NCBI RefSeq assembly: GCF_026210795.1
Contig: NC_089429.1
Span: forward strand, 62,001 to 126,000
DNA length: 64,000 nt
Source: Rhizophagus irregularis
Taxonomy: Eukaryota; Glomeromycota; Glomeromycetes; Glomerales; Glomeraceae
Reading direction: 5' to 3'
Numbering within the stretch: the first letter of the stretch is position 1; each line of letters begins with the position of its first letter. The notes beneath the pieces were generated by a model, which was not told where the DNA came from, ran no database searches, and saw only the letters and a list, made by a program, of their open reading frames with translations. Positions 9,848 through 20,357 of this stretch are shown here, in pieces. Made by a program: the position numbers and the translations under genes.

Positions 9848-10866
9848 TTATTTTTTCGAGCGATACTCCTCTATTCTAGCCTTTTTCTTTGAGGGGGAAT
9901 CGTCTTCTGCACATGCCCTATCCTACTACTACACCCAACACCTTTTTCACGCCACTTCGCAACGTTTGATATTCCTCGGAGTCTTTATCCAAGGCCTTCT
10001 TGTTAAATTCGATAGTAACGGGGACTTCACTCGCCTGAGAAATTTCACCCGGAGAATATAGCAAAAAATGCCAATCCCTGGCCGAGGTGATGATACCATA
10101 GAGATAATCGAAATCATCATCACCATCTCGTTTTCTTTTTCTCTTATTCGTTTCGTACGAACTTTCGAGTTGCTTTATATTTTGGGCGAAGCCTTCGAGA
10201 ATACTACGCTGGACCTTGTCCTCTGTCACACAAATAAGGTTCTCAGCCTCCTGGAAGGGAAATAACATTAGCTTATTTCGGGAAAATGCCAAGAAAAAAA
10301 CATACCTTTATTGCATAATCGACTCGCCCGGAACTCTCTTCCCTGATTATTTCAAACTCTGGCCTCATACTAAATTCCTTCTTCGTGAGATCTCCTGCGA
10401 TATGGAGGGATGTATGAAGTATAGTCGAAACGTATTCATTGCGCATGGATTCCAAGCTATCTAAAACCAAAGAACCATAGTGCTTCATCCTGAACAAAAT
10501 ATTATCCATACAATGTTCGAAATGCTTATCAGTGTCTTGAATTTCGTGGGTTTGTAGGGAAAAAATCGGGATGGTATCCGTGCCCTCACTTTCGAGACCA
10601 TAATTTTTCAACACTTCTTTCAAACTTTTGTACGAGGAGAACGCACGCTTCGGCTTTTCTTTGAGGGTCTTAGCCTCTTTTGCAAGTTTCATAGCCGGTC
10701 CCATTTCCAACCCTGCTTGCATAAAATCTTCCTTGCTCATGTCGATAAAGACCTGTCCATCGATTTCTCTATTGCGGAGAACGTCATAGTGTTTTTTATC
10801 GTCAAGCTTGAGGTTCTGTTCTTTCAAAAAATCGATAAGGGTTTCTGTATCCCAGTTCTCAACCAA
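9848..10866 (-). CDS. SAM-domain protein of an expanded fungal family, with a shifted C-terminal tail
   Basis: Exon 1 is 10866-10306 and exon 2 begins at 10250. The 55-bp intron (GTATGT to CTTCCAG) joins GRVDYAIK to EAENLICVTED in frame. Residues 1-70 are a sterile alpha motif (ENWDTETLIDFLKEQNLKL, IDMSKEDFMQAGLEMGPAMK). The middle holds EFSMRPEFEI, a basic TNKRKRKRDG and FDYLYGIITSARDWHFLLY, a pattern I recall from a large Rhizophagus family. The frame closes after KKVLGVVVG at 9920-9918. In another frame a fitting tail (DRACAEDDSPSKKKARIEE) runs to a stop at 9850-9848, so a small deletion seems to have cut the tail off. No ATG is seen at the start; the frame opens with TTG 10866 and extends upstream (STTEHDSYL) into the transposase remnant. 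The function is probably protein-protein contact through SAM. Confidence 0.7.
10251..10305 (-). other. Spliceosomal intron of the SAM-domain gene
   Basis: The intron is 55 bp and phase 0, with donor GTATGT and acceptor TTCCAG on the minus strand. Its removal restores a continuous family-typical protein. Confidence 0.85.
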
Positions 10867-10869
10867 GTA

Positions 10870-12180
10870 AGAGTCGTGTTCGGTTGTTGAGGTATTGTAA
10901 AAAACGTGTTCAAGATTCTTTTATATGCATCTGTACTACCACCTTTTGTAAGAAAATATGGAACCAGTTTTACTAATTGTCCTGTGTAATCTAAAAAAAT
11001 ACCTGGATTTTCATATACATAATAATGATAATAAACAATTGCAGCTTCATTAAATATTACTATTGATAATGGTTGCGTCTGAATAGGTTCTTGAATAAAA
11101 CCCATATTTGGCGTTTAGATGCTGATCCTGATCCATTTTTTTCAAGATATTCGCTCTTTTCTTTTTTATTTATATTTAAAATAGCTGCATGAAATTGTTC
11201 ACATAAATTGTATCCCAATTGTTTATTTGCATAATTTTTAATTGAATTAATAGTCCTTGCTGAATAAGCTGATGGTACATGTTGCCGATTACCAGTATAT
11301 CTAACTTCACCTTTAACAGTAGACATAATTTTTTTTCACATATCACGAGGTGACTTATAATTAGAATTTATTAAATTCTGTCTGGCTAATCCACAGCATT
11401 AACCATATGTTTTTCCATCCAAATGTTTGCATTGTTTTTTATTAATTGAGAATGTAACATTAATAGTTACTAATTCTTTAGAATTAATTAAATCCAATCT
11501 GTCAATGATTATTTTAAAAGTTGTTTTTTCATTTTTTTCACATCCTTCACAATAACAATATTTCGTTAAGATTTTATTTGATTTATATGTTTTTTGAATG
11601 GATATGGATATCTGAGGAGGAAATTCAGAAATCAGAACGTTTCTTAAGTAATTCAACCAAATAATAATTACTAGTTTGCCATGGTCGCCAATAATAATTA
11701 ACTTCTTGATTATTATTAACAAAAAATAAAAATAATTTATTTAATGCATTTTCTTGAGTAATATTAAATTGAAAATCTTGAGCTTCCTCATAAATAAGAT
11801 AACCATCAATATTTTTAACATTAGGAACAAATGCATCATCAATACCTATTAGCAATCCTAACAAAGCTGAATTTTGATCTCTTTCTTGATCATTAAAATG
11901 ATCTTCATACTCATCTCAATCCTTTATATTATATAACCGGTTTTTTGTACTTTTGATCCTTTACAATATCAACGTTATAATTTTGATCTTTAATAACCAG
12001 TTTTTTGTACTCTTCTTGATTCTTTACGATATCAATATTATAATTTTGATCATCATCAATAACCAACTTCGTAATATTATAATCTACAATAATTGGCTTA
12101 TTGCAATCTTCAGTAATAGATAAATAATCTTGAATGTAAGATAATTTATCATCCGAAAAAGCAGTAAAATCTAGAGCTTT
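10870..12180 (-). pseudogene. N-terminal half of a DDE-type transposase, several frame breaks
   Basis: On the minus strand, frames join in order. First comes an acidic N-terminus from about 12178 (FTAFSDDKLSYIQDYLSITE) with an internal peptide repeat (NYNIDIVKNQEEYKKLVI, then a second similar copy). Next is 11864-11625 (LLGLLIGIDDAFVPNVKNID), then 11720-11399 with a CYCEGC and a CKHLDGKTYG motif. Then come 11326-11060 (VRYTGNRQHVPSAYSARTI) and 11105-10824 (LSIVIFNEAAIVYYHYYVYE, FLDYTGQLVKLVPYF). The FLDYTG block fits the first catalytic Asp region of a MULE-like transposase. It stops next to the SAM gene. The upstream end is cut by the MITE at 12187. The matching C-terminal half is at 1331-2815. 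Confidence 0.6.
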
Positions 12181-12186
12181 AAAAAA

Positions 12187-12652
12187 AATTCAGGTCAGGT
12201 ATGAAGATTGACCTGACCTGATTGACCTGTTGACCTGAAACTATTGATTCTACTATATAATAAAAGTGAATTGCAGTATTGGGATTCACTTTTTTATATG
12301 ATTTTAATATAAAAATGTTGAATCGCAATATTTCGAGAAAAAATGTTGCGAAAACGTTTTTTCATAATATTAAAAAAATGTTTCGTAACATTTTTTTTTT
12401 GATATTTCAATAATAACGTTGCGAAAACATTTTTTTCATAATGTTATTAAAAAAAACGTTTTGCAATATTTTTTTTCAATATTTTAATAAAAAACGTTGC
12501 AAAAACGTTTTTTTTCATAATATTATATTAAAAAAAAAGTTTTGTACCATTTTTTTTCAATACTTTAATAAAAATAGTTTTGAAATTTTTCAGGTTTCAG
12601 GTCAGGTCAGGTCAAATAGACAACCTGATATAACCTGACCTGACCTGACCCA
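12187..12652. mobile_element. MITE-like element with AGGTC-repeat inverted ends
   Basis: Both ends consist of runs of AGGTC/GACCT pentamers (left about 12189-12240, right about 12593-12650) in inverted orientation. The interior repeats an AACGTTGCGAAAACGTTTTT-like motif in both orientations. No coding capacity is seen. A possible flanking match is AGAGCT on both sides, too weak to be called a target duplication. Confidence 0.5.
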
Positions 12653-12659
12653 TTCAGAG

Positions 12660-13095
12660 CTCTAGTGACTATCCAGTTAGTGAAAGAAAGAAACTCTGGA
12701 ATGTTCTTTCAGCAAATATGCAAGACATTTTATTTTCTCTAGCTCATGCTGTAAATACAGCAACTCCACTATTACCAACTTCTTCTGCAGATGACCCCCT
12801 GAAGTAGAACAGAAAGAAGATAAAATACTGAACTATGCAATACGTGCTTATCAGCAGAAAAACCTATACTGGCTAAGACCCTTAGAAATTAACTTTCTCC
12901 AGTTAGATGATCCCAATGATGTAGCGACCATTTCCTGTAAAATCAAAAATGTATGCATACCCTATGCTATGATCGATACAGGGTGTCAGGATCTGACTCT
13001 TCAGTAATCTCTGAGAATGTAGCTAAGCATCTAGGTCTCAAAATAGTTCGAAAGAATGTACATGCACTTAATGGTGTAGCTGCATCTAAGGATGG
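12660..13095 (+). pseudogene. Retropepsin-like (Gag-Pro) retrotransposon remnant
   Basis: The plus strand encodes NFLQLDDPNDVATISCKIK followed by an IDTG motif, and after a frameshift near 12990 SSVISENVAKHLGLKIV. This is the DTG...SVIS..LG pattern of a retroviral-type aspartic protease. Upstream frames contain stops. The fragment is cut on the right by the element starting at 13096. Confidence 0.5.
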
Positions 13096-14716
13096 GTCCG
13101 CAAATGATTTTCAAATTCTGCAATATTGCGGATTTGGAGTTGAATTGCGGTTAGTAGCTCGCAATTCTGCAATTTTAATTGCTGCCTATAACTGTTAGTT
13201 TCGTACATTTATAAAAATGCCAGAACTATGGGTTCTGGCATTTTCTTTTGATTTTTTTTATATAAAAATGCCGGAACTATAAGTTCCAGTATTTTCTTTT
13301 GATTTTTTTTACATAAAAATGCCAGTACTATAGTTCCGGCATTTTCTTTTGATTTTTTTTACATAAAAATGCCAGAACTATGGTTTCAGCGTTTTCTTTT
13401 GATTTTTTTTACATAAAATGCCAGTACTATGATTCTGGCATTTTCTTTTGATTTTTTTCACATAAAAATGCCGGAACTATAATTCTGGCATTTTCTTTGA
13501 TTTTTTTCGCATAAAAACACGGTCTTATGGTTCCAGCATTTTCTTTTGATTTTTTCGCATAAAAACACTGGTACTATGGTTCTAGCGTTTTCTTTTGATT
13601 TTTTTTACATAAAAATGCCAGAACTATGATTCCGGTGTTTTCTTTTAATTTTTTTTACATAAAAACGCCAGAATTATAGTTCTGGCGTTTTCTTTTGATT
13701 TTTTTTACATAAAAATGCCAGTACTATGGTTCCAGTATTTTCTTTTGATTTTTTTCACATAAAAACGCCGGAACTATAGTTCCGGCGTTTTCTTTTGATT
13801 TTTTTTACATAAAAATGCCAGTACTATAGTTCAGGCATTTTCTTTTGATTTTTTTTTACATAAAAATGCCAAAACTATGATTTCAGCATTTTTTTGATTT
13901 TTTTTATGTAAAAACACTGAGACTATAGGTTCCAGCATTTTTTTAAATTATTTTTTATATAAAAATGCCGGGACAATAGGTTCTGGCATTTTTTTTAAAT
14001 TTTTTTTATATAAAAACGCCGAACTACCATAGTAAATCGACATTTTTATAAATTTTTTATATAAAAACACTGGAACTATAGGTTCTGGCATTTTTTTTAT
14101 TTTTTTTTATTAAAAATGCCAGAACTATTAGTTCTAGCGTTTCAATTTTTATTTTTTTTTATATAAAAATGCCGGAACTATTTAATTTTAGCGTTTTTTT
14201 TTAATTTTTATAAAAACGCCAGAACTATTATTTCCAGCATTTTTTTTTATTTTTTTTTATTAAAATTGCCGGAACTATTAGTTCCGGCATTTTTTTTTGC
14301 AGTTATAATAAGAGAAAATGCCATTTCTGTCAGTTTTTCTAAATTACTGATCCATTTTTTTCTAAAAAAATAAAATCATTTTTTTTAAAATTTTGTTAAT
14401 GAAAAATGATTTTTTTTTGATTAATAATAAGAGGAAATATATTTTTTAGTAGTTAAATTAAAAAATTATATTTCATTAAAAAAAAAATTAGTTTTTTTTG
14501 CGGACATTTCGCAAATCTGCAACTATTCTACAATCCCGCAAATATTCTGCAATTAAATTGCGGTACTTTGGATATTTGCAAATTTGTGGAATATTTGCAG
14601 GATTGCGGATAATTGCGGATTTGCAGATCTGCAGATTTTAGATTTAAAAATCTGCAATGTTCCGCAATACCATAAATCACAATTATTCCGCAATTACATA
14701 TTTGCAGCACCATCCT
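13096..14716. mobile_element. Non-autonomous TIR element carrying a hairpin array
   Basis: The left end (AAGGATGGGTCCGCAAAT) and the right end (ATTTGCAGCACCATCCTT) are imperfect inverted repeats. Both subterminal regions are crowded with TTGCGG/CCGCAA and CTGCAAT motifs in both orientations, as in hAT-like elements. There is no transposase frame. The interior is filled by the tandem array at 13212-14300. It inserted into the retropepsin remnant. I cannot define a target duplication. Confidence 0.6.
13212..14300. repeat. Tandem array of about 22 hairpin-forming 50-bp units
   Basis: Units begin with AAAA(T/C)GCC at about 13212, 13264, 13315, 13366, 13414, 13465, 13512, 13561, 13611, 13661, 13711, 13761, 13811, 13862, 13911, 13960, 14013, 14063, 14112, 14164, 14211 and 14262. 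Each has an inverted repeat, such as GCCGGAACTATAGTTCCGGC at 13766-13785, separated by T-rich spacers (TTTTCTTTTGATTTTTTTT). Several units show paired changes: ATGCCAG with CTGGCAT, and ACGCCGG with CCGGCGT. Other units carry mismatches. Confidence 0.9.
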
Positions 14717-15059
14717 TAATTATGATACCATTTTTTATATAATATTTTTATTATACTTTTATAAACATTTATAGCTACTAAGACTATATAAATTTTTATT
14801 TTCTTTATATTTTATTAAAATATACTTACTTTTTAATAATATATGTTAAAAATTCAATATATATGAGAAATGGGTTTTTTATTAGTGAAATGGGTTTTTT
14901 CACACCTCTTTTACATTTAATAATTTAAGTTTCACAAATGTAAATTTTTGTTCAACTTATTATTTAGTCAAGTGATCATCAATCAGATGATTTTTTGGTA
15001 TTACAAAACAATTTTGAGTAACGAAAATTATGAAAATTAATTCAATAATTCTTTTTAAT
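14717..15059. other. AT-rich stretch, no gene seen
   Basis: Nothing supportable is seen beyond long A/T runs. Confidence 0.5.
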
Positions 15060-17075
15060 TCAGAGTAGACAAATCAGCCTATATGTTTCAAATTTGTGGT
15101 TTCTCATATAGAATAATGATGAGAATGCGTTGATTGCTTCTGCTTGGACTTCCTCTTTAGTGTTTAAGAGGATTTCTTCCTGTGTATCTATGACTATGCG
15201 AATTCTATTTAAGTCGATTTTTGAGTATGTTTTATCTAATATATTATTAATCATTCTCCGTTGATCTGTAGTAATCATACTATTCCTTTATTTTCTCTAT
15301 TCTTTTTTTTATTGTTTTTTCTTTACACTTTTTATCTTTCATTTTGATTACTCTTCTAACTATCTTCAGCCAATTTCTAGTCTCATTTTTCCATATGTGC
15401 CAGTCAGTATCTTCTGTTAACTCAGATATGTTTGTTCTGTAATGACCATTGAATGTTTTGATTCCTTTCAATGCCTTGAGCAATTCTGCACCTTTCAGCT
15501 CATTCTTATATAATTTTCTCATTATACTTCTTATGTAGAGGAGGTCCTTACGTTCTTTCAAGAAGTCTTCAATTTCTTTATAGTTTCTATTTAGGTTTGT
15601 TTTGATGCCTCCTACCTTTCTGTGTGAGATGTATTTAAGTAATACCTGTTGTATACACTTACATATAATATCCTATAATTTGTTTAAGGTATCTTCACTT
15701 CTTCTGTGGGTTTCTATATATTTGAAGGCATTATGTTTTTTCAATAGACTTGTGAGATATATTTCATATTCGTTCTATTGTTCATTTGTAGTGTTTTTAT
15801 AGGACCGGGAAAACTACTAATAAAGGTCACCGGTTTTCTTGGTTCGAACCCATATTTAATTTTCAAAAAGGTCACCGTAAAAATAATTAATAAAAGTCAC
15901 GTGTTGGTTCGCAAGAATAAGAAAATTTGAGTGAAGATCTTTCCTTTTTCTGTTTTTGGAGCGAAAACATGTGAATAAATAGCCAATTGACCAATCATAA
16001 GATGGTTCGCATATATATGATTTTCTGATTTTTTTTCCGGTGACCTTTATATATAGTTTTCCCGGTCCTGTTTTTATAGTCATATACAACGCATTTTGTA
16101 TTTTTTTCCGCTCTTCTACTTCCTTTGTTATTGGAGACCATTTATCTGTGAAAGATATTTTCATGAATGTGATATTGTGGTTACTATCTGTAATGTCAAT
16201 TGATTGGTATATACGACTCTTCATTATTCTGAATTCAAGTTTAAGATCCGCCTAGATGTAATCAATTTTTGATGATGTAATTTTATTTGTCCACGTAAAC
16301 TCGTAAAGCTTATCTTTTTGGGATTTAATTTTCTGAATGTATCCACAAAGAAGGCATTATCTAACCATGTGATAATGTTAGAGGGTTTTTTTCCAAGCTT
16401 AGATGGGCTACTGTAATCTAACGATTTATCAATATATGTATTCAAATCACCTATTAAAATATAATGTTTATTTTTTGCTATGATTAATGAATTCGCCTTT
16501 GATATGATTGGTTAGTTCACTTTGTTTTTCCATGTCAGATGGTGGCATGTATACTACTCCTATTATAAGTGTGCAATTCTTAAGGAATAGTTAGACTTCT
16601 ATATAATACGTGCCAATTCTATTAATTTTTCTTATATGGTTTTCCCATTTTTTGTTAATCACAATATACACTCCAGATCCTTTTATTTTGTTGTCTTTAT
16701 TAGTTCAGAATGAGGTGTATTCTGCGTTCTGTTTATTCCAGAATTTGCTATACTTTCTGTCTCTTTTAGTTTCAACTATTCCTACGATGTCAGCTCTTTT
16801 ATTCGTGCAGTAATCCATTAAAATATTAAGCTTGAAGTCGCCAGTCCAAGTCCATTAATATTATGTCCCATAAATACTAAATTAAACGCGTTAATTTTAC
16901 TAATATTGTTATTAGGGCTATGTTCGTTTTGTTCTTTTTGTAAAGGTCTAATGTTCGTGTCTTATTTATATATTACGTTATTGTTTTGAATGTTCTTGAA
17001 GGAAGTGTTGGAGGGTTTTCCCTTCTTTTTTTTCTTTGTTTTTAGTGTAACTCTAATGTTATTGTTTGTCATCAT
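15060..17075 (-). pseudogene. LINE ORF2 fragment: endonuclease and linker, reverse transcriptase missing
   Basis: Minus-strand frames give a decayed L1-type endonuclease. It has an N-terminal MGHNINGL near 16870, then a GDLNTYIDKSLDYSSPSKLG block (16445 down) and a C-terminal IDITDSNHNITFMKISF (SDHN-like motif) near 16190. The post-endonuclease linker is at 15561-15060 (ELTEDTDWHIWKNETRNWL). Stops and frame breaks are frequent. The fragment ends before any RT motif. It is interrupted by the MITE at 15802-16068; removing that element and one copy of the target restores the frame. A LINE lacking its 3' part is not a normal truncation product, so a later deletion is likely. Confidence 0.65.
15802..16068. 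mobile_element. 267-bp MITE with inverted ends and target duplication
   Basis: The ends GGACCGGGAAAACTA and TAGTTTTCCCGGTCC are inverted repeats that extend, imperfectly, to an AAGGTCACCGG/CCGGTGACCTT block. The element is flanked by TGTTTTTATA at 15792-15801 and 16069-16078. Depending on where the ends are drawn, the duplication is 8-10 bp, which fits hAT or Mutator. It interrupts the LINE endonuclease remnant. Confidence 0.8.
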
Positions 17076-17245
17076 TTTGGGCTAGTAAGTTATTTTTTAT
17101 ATTCTATTATTATTTTTGTTTTCTGTTTAGACCAGCTAAGGGAAAGAATTTTCAATTCCATATAAACTTTTTTTTATTTTTTAGCTAAAAAAATTATTAC
17201 TATTAAATATTAAATATTATATATAATAATTAGTATTATAAAATT

Positions 17246-18502
17246 GACATGAAACTCCAATTGATTGGAATATAATTTGGAACTTAATTCATAGATATAA
17301 AGAGTTTAATTGTATTTCAGTTAAAAAACATTGGCACTTAATATTTTATTGTTAAACTATTTGCTAAACTTCTTCCTATAGGTACTATTCTTCTACAGCG
17401 AAAACTAAATCTATACAAAGAGTTTGTCTGTCCAAGGTGTAATACTAATAAAGAAGAAAACAGACATCATTTCATTGAATGTGAGGCCAATAAGAAACTT
17501 ATGGTCTATAATCATGCAAAATGATATGATTTCCATAATTCAAAAATGAAGTAATATAACAGAGGATACATCTAAGATTATAAACAAGAAATTAAACCAG
17601 ATACTAGGAACACAACATGATGATAAAAAATTTTTTGATTTTTGCTCACTGGCCTTGGAAGCTAAGATTGACACTAATTTTTCCAAAATATCAAAACAAA
17701 TATTTGGATTCTTAGAATCAAAAAAATTTTATTTTTGGCTTCACTTTTGGATTCCTTCATCATGCACTTTAAGGAACTAATTTGGTTGTCTAGATGTAAT
17801 GCTACTAATGCATGGAAAAAGACTAAAAATATTGGAAAAAAAGACAAATTAAATGAATCTGAAAATATGGATCGTTATTTTAAATCCTCTCATCAACAGA
17901 TCAAGCAATTAAAACAGAATAAACAACAATCAAAGAAGAATAATATAACAAATTCATAGAAAGATCAAATGGTAGAGTTTGGTGATACATCATTGGAATT
18001 GAATTCAGTACAGCTTGAAAACTTAAAAAATGAAAATCTCATATTATCAAAATGCTATAGAATGGAAAAAAAAACAAAAGATCAAATGTGTTTATTAATT
18101 AATAATAACTGATGGTTTAGTTGGGCTTATAAAAAGACAAAAAATGTTATTAACAATGTTATAATTGATTTAGCAACAGTATAATTAAACTTAAATTGGA
18201 GTTATACATAAATTTACCAAATTTGAAAGGAAAAAGGGAGGGAAAAAAAAAAAAAAATATAATAATAATAATATTTATAATAATAACAACAATTTCTATA
18301 ATATAATCAATAGACATAATATTAATTATTTTTATAATCAATAGATACAACACTAATTATTTTTTATTCTATATTTATTCTTATCCATATTTTAATGATT
18401 GCATCCTACTGGGTGGATATAGCTTATGATAATTTGTTTGTATGGTATATAAACTACATATCAATAAAGCATATATAAATCATTAAAAAAAAAAAAAAAA
18501 AA
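17246..18502 (+). mobile_element. 5'-truncated LINE 3' end with poly(A) and 18-bp target duplication
   Basis: AATAAAG-like sequence and an A run at 18485-18502 mark the 3' end. AATTAGTATTATAAAATT at 17228-17245 is repeated exactly at 18503-18520. The coding remnant contains a zinc-finger block (CPRCNTNKEENRHHFIECEA, about 17435-17490) typical of ORF2 C-termini, then a Lys/Gln/Asn-rich tail up to 17959. Frames are broken. The poly(A) end distinguishes this LINE from LINEs B-F, which end in AAGACTGTTTG. Confidence 0.85.
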
Positions 18503-18826
18503 AATTAGTATTATAAAATTATTTTGGCTTTTAGTTATTCAATTTGAACAAACTTTTTTTTGTTTTGTAAAGCTAGATTTGTAGAACTAAATGAGTACTA
18601 TAAAATAAAAAAATTAGACTACTAGAAGTCAAGATAATTGCATTATAATAATTATATAAAAATAATTAAATTACTTATCATATTTATATTTAAATATATA
18701 AATATTACATGATATATATAGATCTGATCTGAAGATTGACTCCCCCCACCTTCTTTCAAATTAATTTCTGGTATGCCCCTAACTTTATTAATAAGTGCAG
18801 TTTTTTTATTATTATTAAGAACAGAT

Positions 18827-18995
18827 GGCTATCCTAAACATTATAAATTTTCAGTTTTCCCAGTCTTTTTAATTTATTAATAAATTTACATATTGTAATA
18901 GGATCATGTCCCATTTTTCTTGTTATTTATACAGGATTAAAATTTTTCATATATGCTAGTATTTTTTCTTTCTCTTGAGAGGATAACCCAATATA
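18827..18995 (-). pseudogene. HTH fragment of a Tc1/mariner-type transposase
   Basis: The minus strand reads LSSQEKEKILAYMKNFNPV, stop, ITRKMGHDPITICKFINKLK, then KKTGKTENL. This is the N-terminal helix-turn-helix pattern of Tc1-like transposases. Only about 55 codons remain, with one internal stop. Confidence 0.5.
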
Positions 18996-19712
18996 ATGTG
19001 ATATTATTTTTTAACTGCAAAATGAATTTGGTAAGTTGTAAAATTATGGAAAATAATAAAAAAAATAATAAAATAGGTGTATCATTACACAATATAAAAT
19101 TAGGCAATACTTTCTAACATGACTATACTTATTTTTATTTTTTAATACTATAGAATCTAAAATTAATTTACAACAGAAAAGTTTTCTTGCAGAACTTAAT
19201 CTTTTACATAAAAAAATAAGTAATATAGATAAGTAAAAATATTTTAAGTATAGGTAAAATAGATTATTAGGATGTAAGAAATTATAGATAGCAATATTAT
19301 AATAGAAATAAATTAGTTTATAGAAATTATTTAGAGAGTGAAGAAATAACTTGTTGGAACTCATATTAAGTGACCTAGGATTCATGTACTCCCTCTTTCT
19401 TTGATAATATCATATATATTTATTTTTCTAAAATTTAAAAAAAATCATAAGTTCCTACATTGTAATACTATAACAAAATAAATCATATTGTGTATTGGAT
19501 AATATAAGATATTTCATGATAACTAATTTTTTGTTAACCAATATTAATAATAGGAACTCCATGTTTCAGATGCATTTTCATAAATCAATAAAATTTAAAT
19601 TTGATAAGAATTTATTTGTATTTAAGAGATTTTAGATACATTTACTTGATAAAAATATAAAAGTTAAATTTGAATCATATACTTTTTTCTTCACATTTAC
19701 AAATTTTACTAT
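18996..19712. other. AT-rich stretch, no gene seen
   Basis: A 113-codon minus-strand frame at 19044-19385 is Leu/Phe/Tyr/Asn-rich, as expected for AT-rich noise. I see nothing else. Confidence 0.5.
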
Positions 19713-19760
19713 CACTGGTCAAAAACCAGGCAAACGTGGCATAGTAGCCTTTATCTTTAT
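19713..19760 (+). repeat. Left arm of a palindromic MITE split by LINE A
   Basis: This 48-bp arm, starting CACTGGTCAAAAACCAGG and ending CCTTTATCTTTAT, is the exact reverse complement of 28220-28267. Joined without the intervening DNA, the two arms form a perfect palindrome of about 96 bp with TTTATAAA at its centre. The outer flanks share only TAT. Confidence 0.85.
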
Positions 19761-19986
19761 TAAATTTATTTGGACTTTACAATTTACAAAAAAAAATAAA
19801 AAGAAAATATAAAAATAAAACTAACTAAAAACAAAGCTATATAGTCTCCTAAGAAAAAATAAAGTAAAAAATTAATCTAAAAAAAGAAAAATCGCAATAC
19901 ACTAAATTTCCCCAGATCTTCCCCCTTGATATATTACAACCAAAGTAGAAGCAACTATGCTAACAAAATAACGAATAGCGCGCCCA

Positions 19987-20352
19987 CTATAAAAATCGAC
20001 ACTCCATCCTGCAAAAGCTGTTATTAAGTAGCACCGTTAGACGACCCATAAAACCCGAAAAATGATTAAACCAAGGTAAACCGTATTTCATCGAGTTCTT
20101 CAACCAATCGGTTCCGGAGTCACGTAAATCGTGTAGGGTCGGAGGTGGTAAAGATGAGTAAGGTATATACGATGACAATGGCAAATTAGAAGGCTTCGGA
20201 GTAGTTTTCAACTTATAAGTAATATTCATCGCGTTTTCCCATCTACTTTTCTCATAAGAACGCGGATTCCAAATTCGTTTTCTGAATTTTTGAACAAAAT
20301 TATTATGAATAGCAGCGATAACCTTAATCGCAGAGATTCTTGGAATAGACAA
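19987..20352 (-). pseudogene. Frameshifted C-terminal tail of LINE A ORF2
   Basis: Extending this frame upstream gives NWSSYALVRGCLPTLFIDIL, then SIPRISAIKVIAAIHNNFVQ and FRKRIWNPRSYEKSRW. This lines up with the C-terminal tails of ORF2 in LINEs B-D (LTRGLLPAHLTAFL, then YGEIWLCRNVLFHAW). It shows that ORF2 was originally about 120 residues longer than the present frame. Confidence 0.65.
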
Positions 20353-20357
20353 ATCGA

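Noticed and set aside
12953-13198. An intact retropepsin protein
   Set aside because: The DTG motif and the following segment are in different frames, and the rest of the frame runs into the inserted TIR element.
13212-14300. A CRISPR array
   Set aside because: The period is regular but the spacers are near-identical T-rich runs, not unique, and the array lies inside a eukaryotic TIR element with no cas genes.
15837-15848. Pol III B box in the MITE at 15802
   Set aside because: GGTTCGAACCC is a short palindrome here with no A box at suitable distance.
19044-19385. Leu/Phe/Tyr-rich protein of 113 residues
   Set aside because: Composition is that of AT-rich noise; there is no motif and no support from neighbours.
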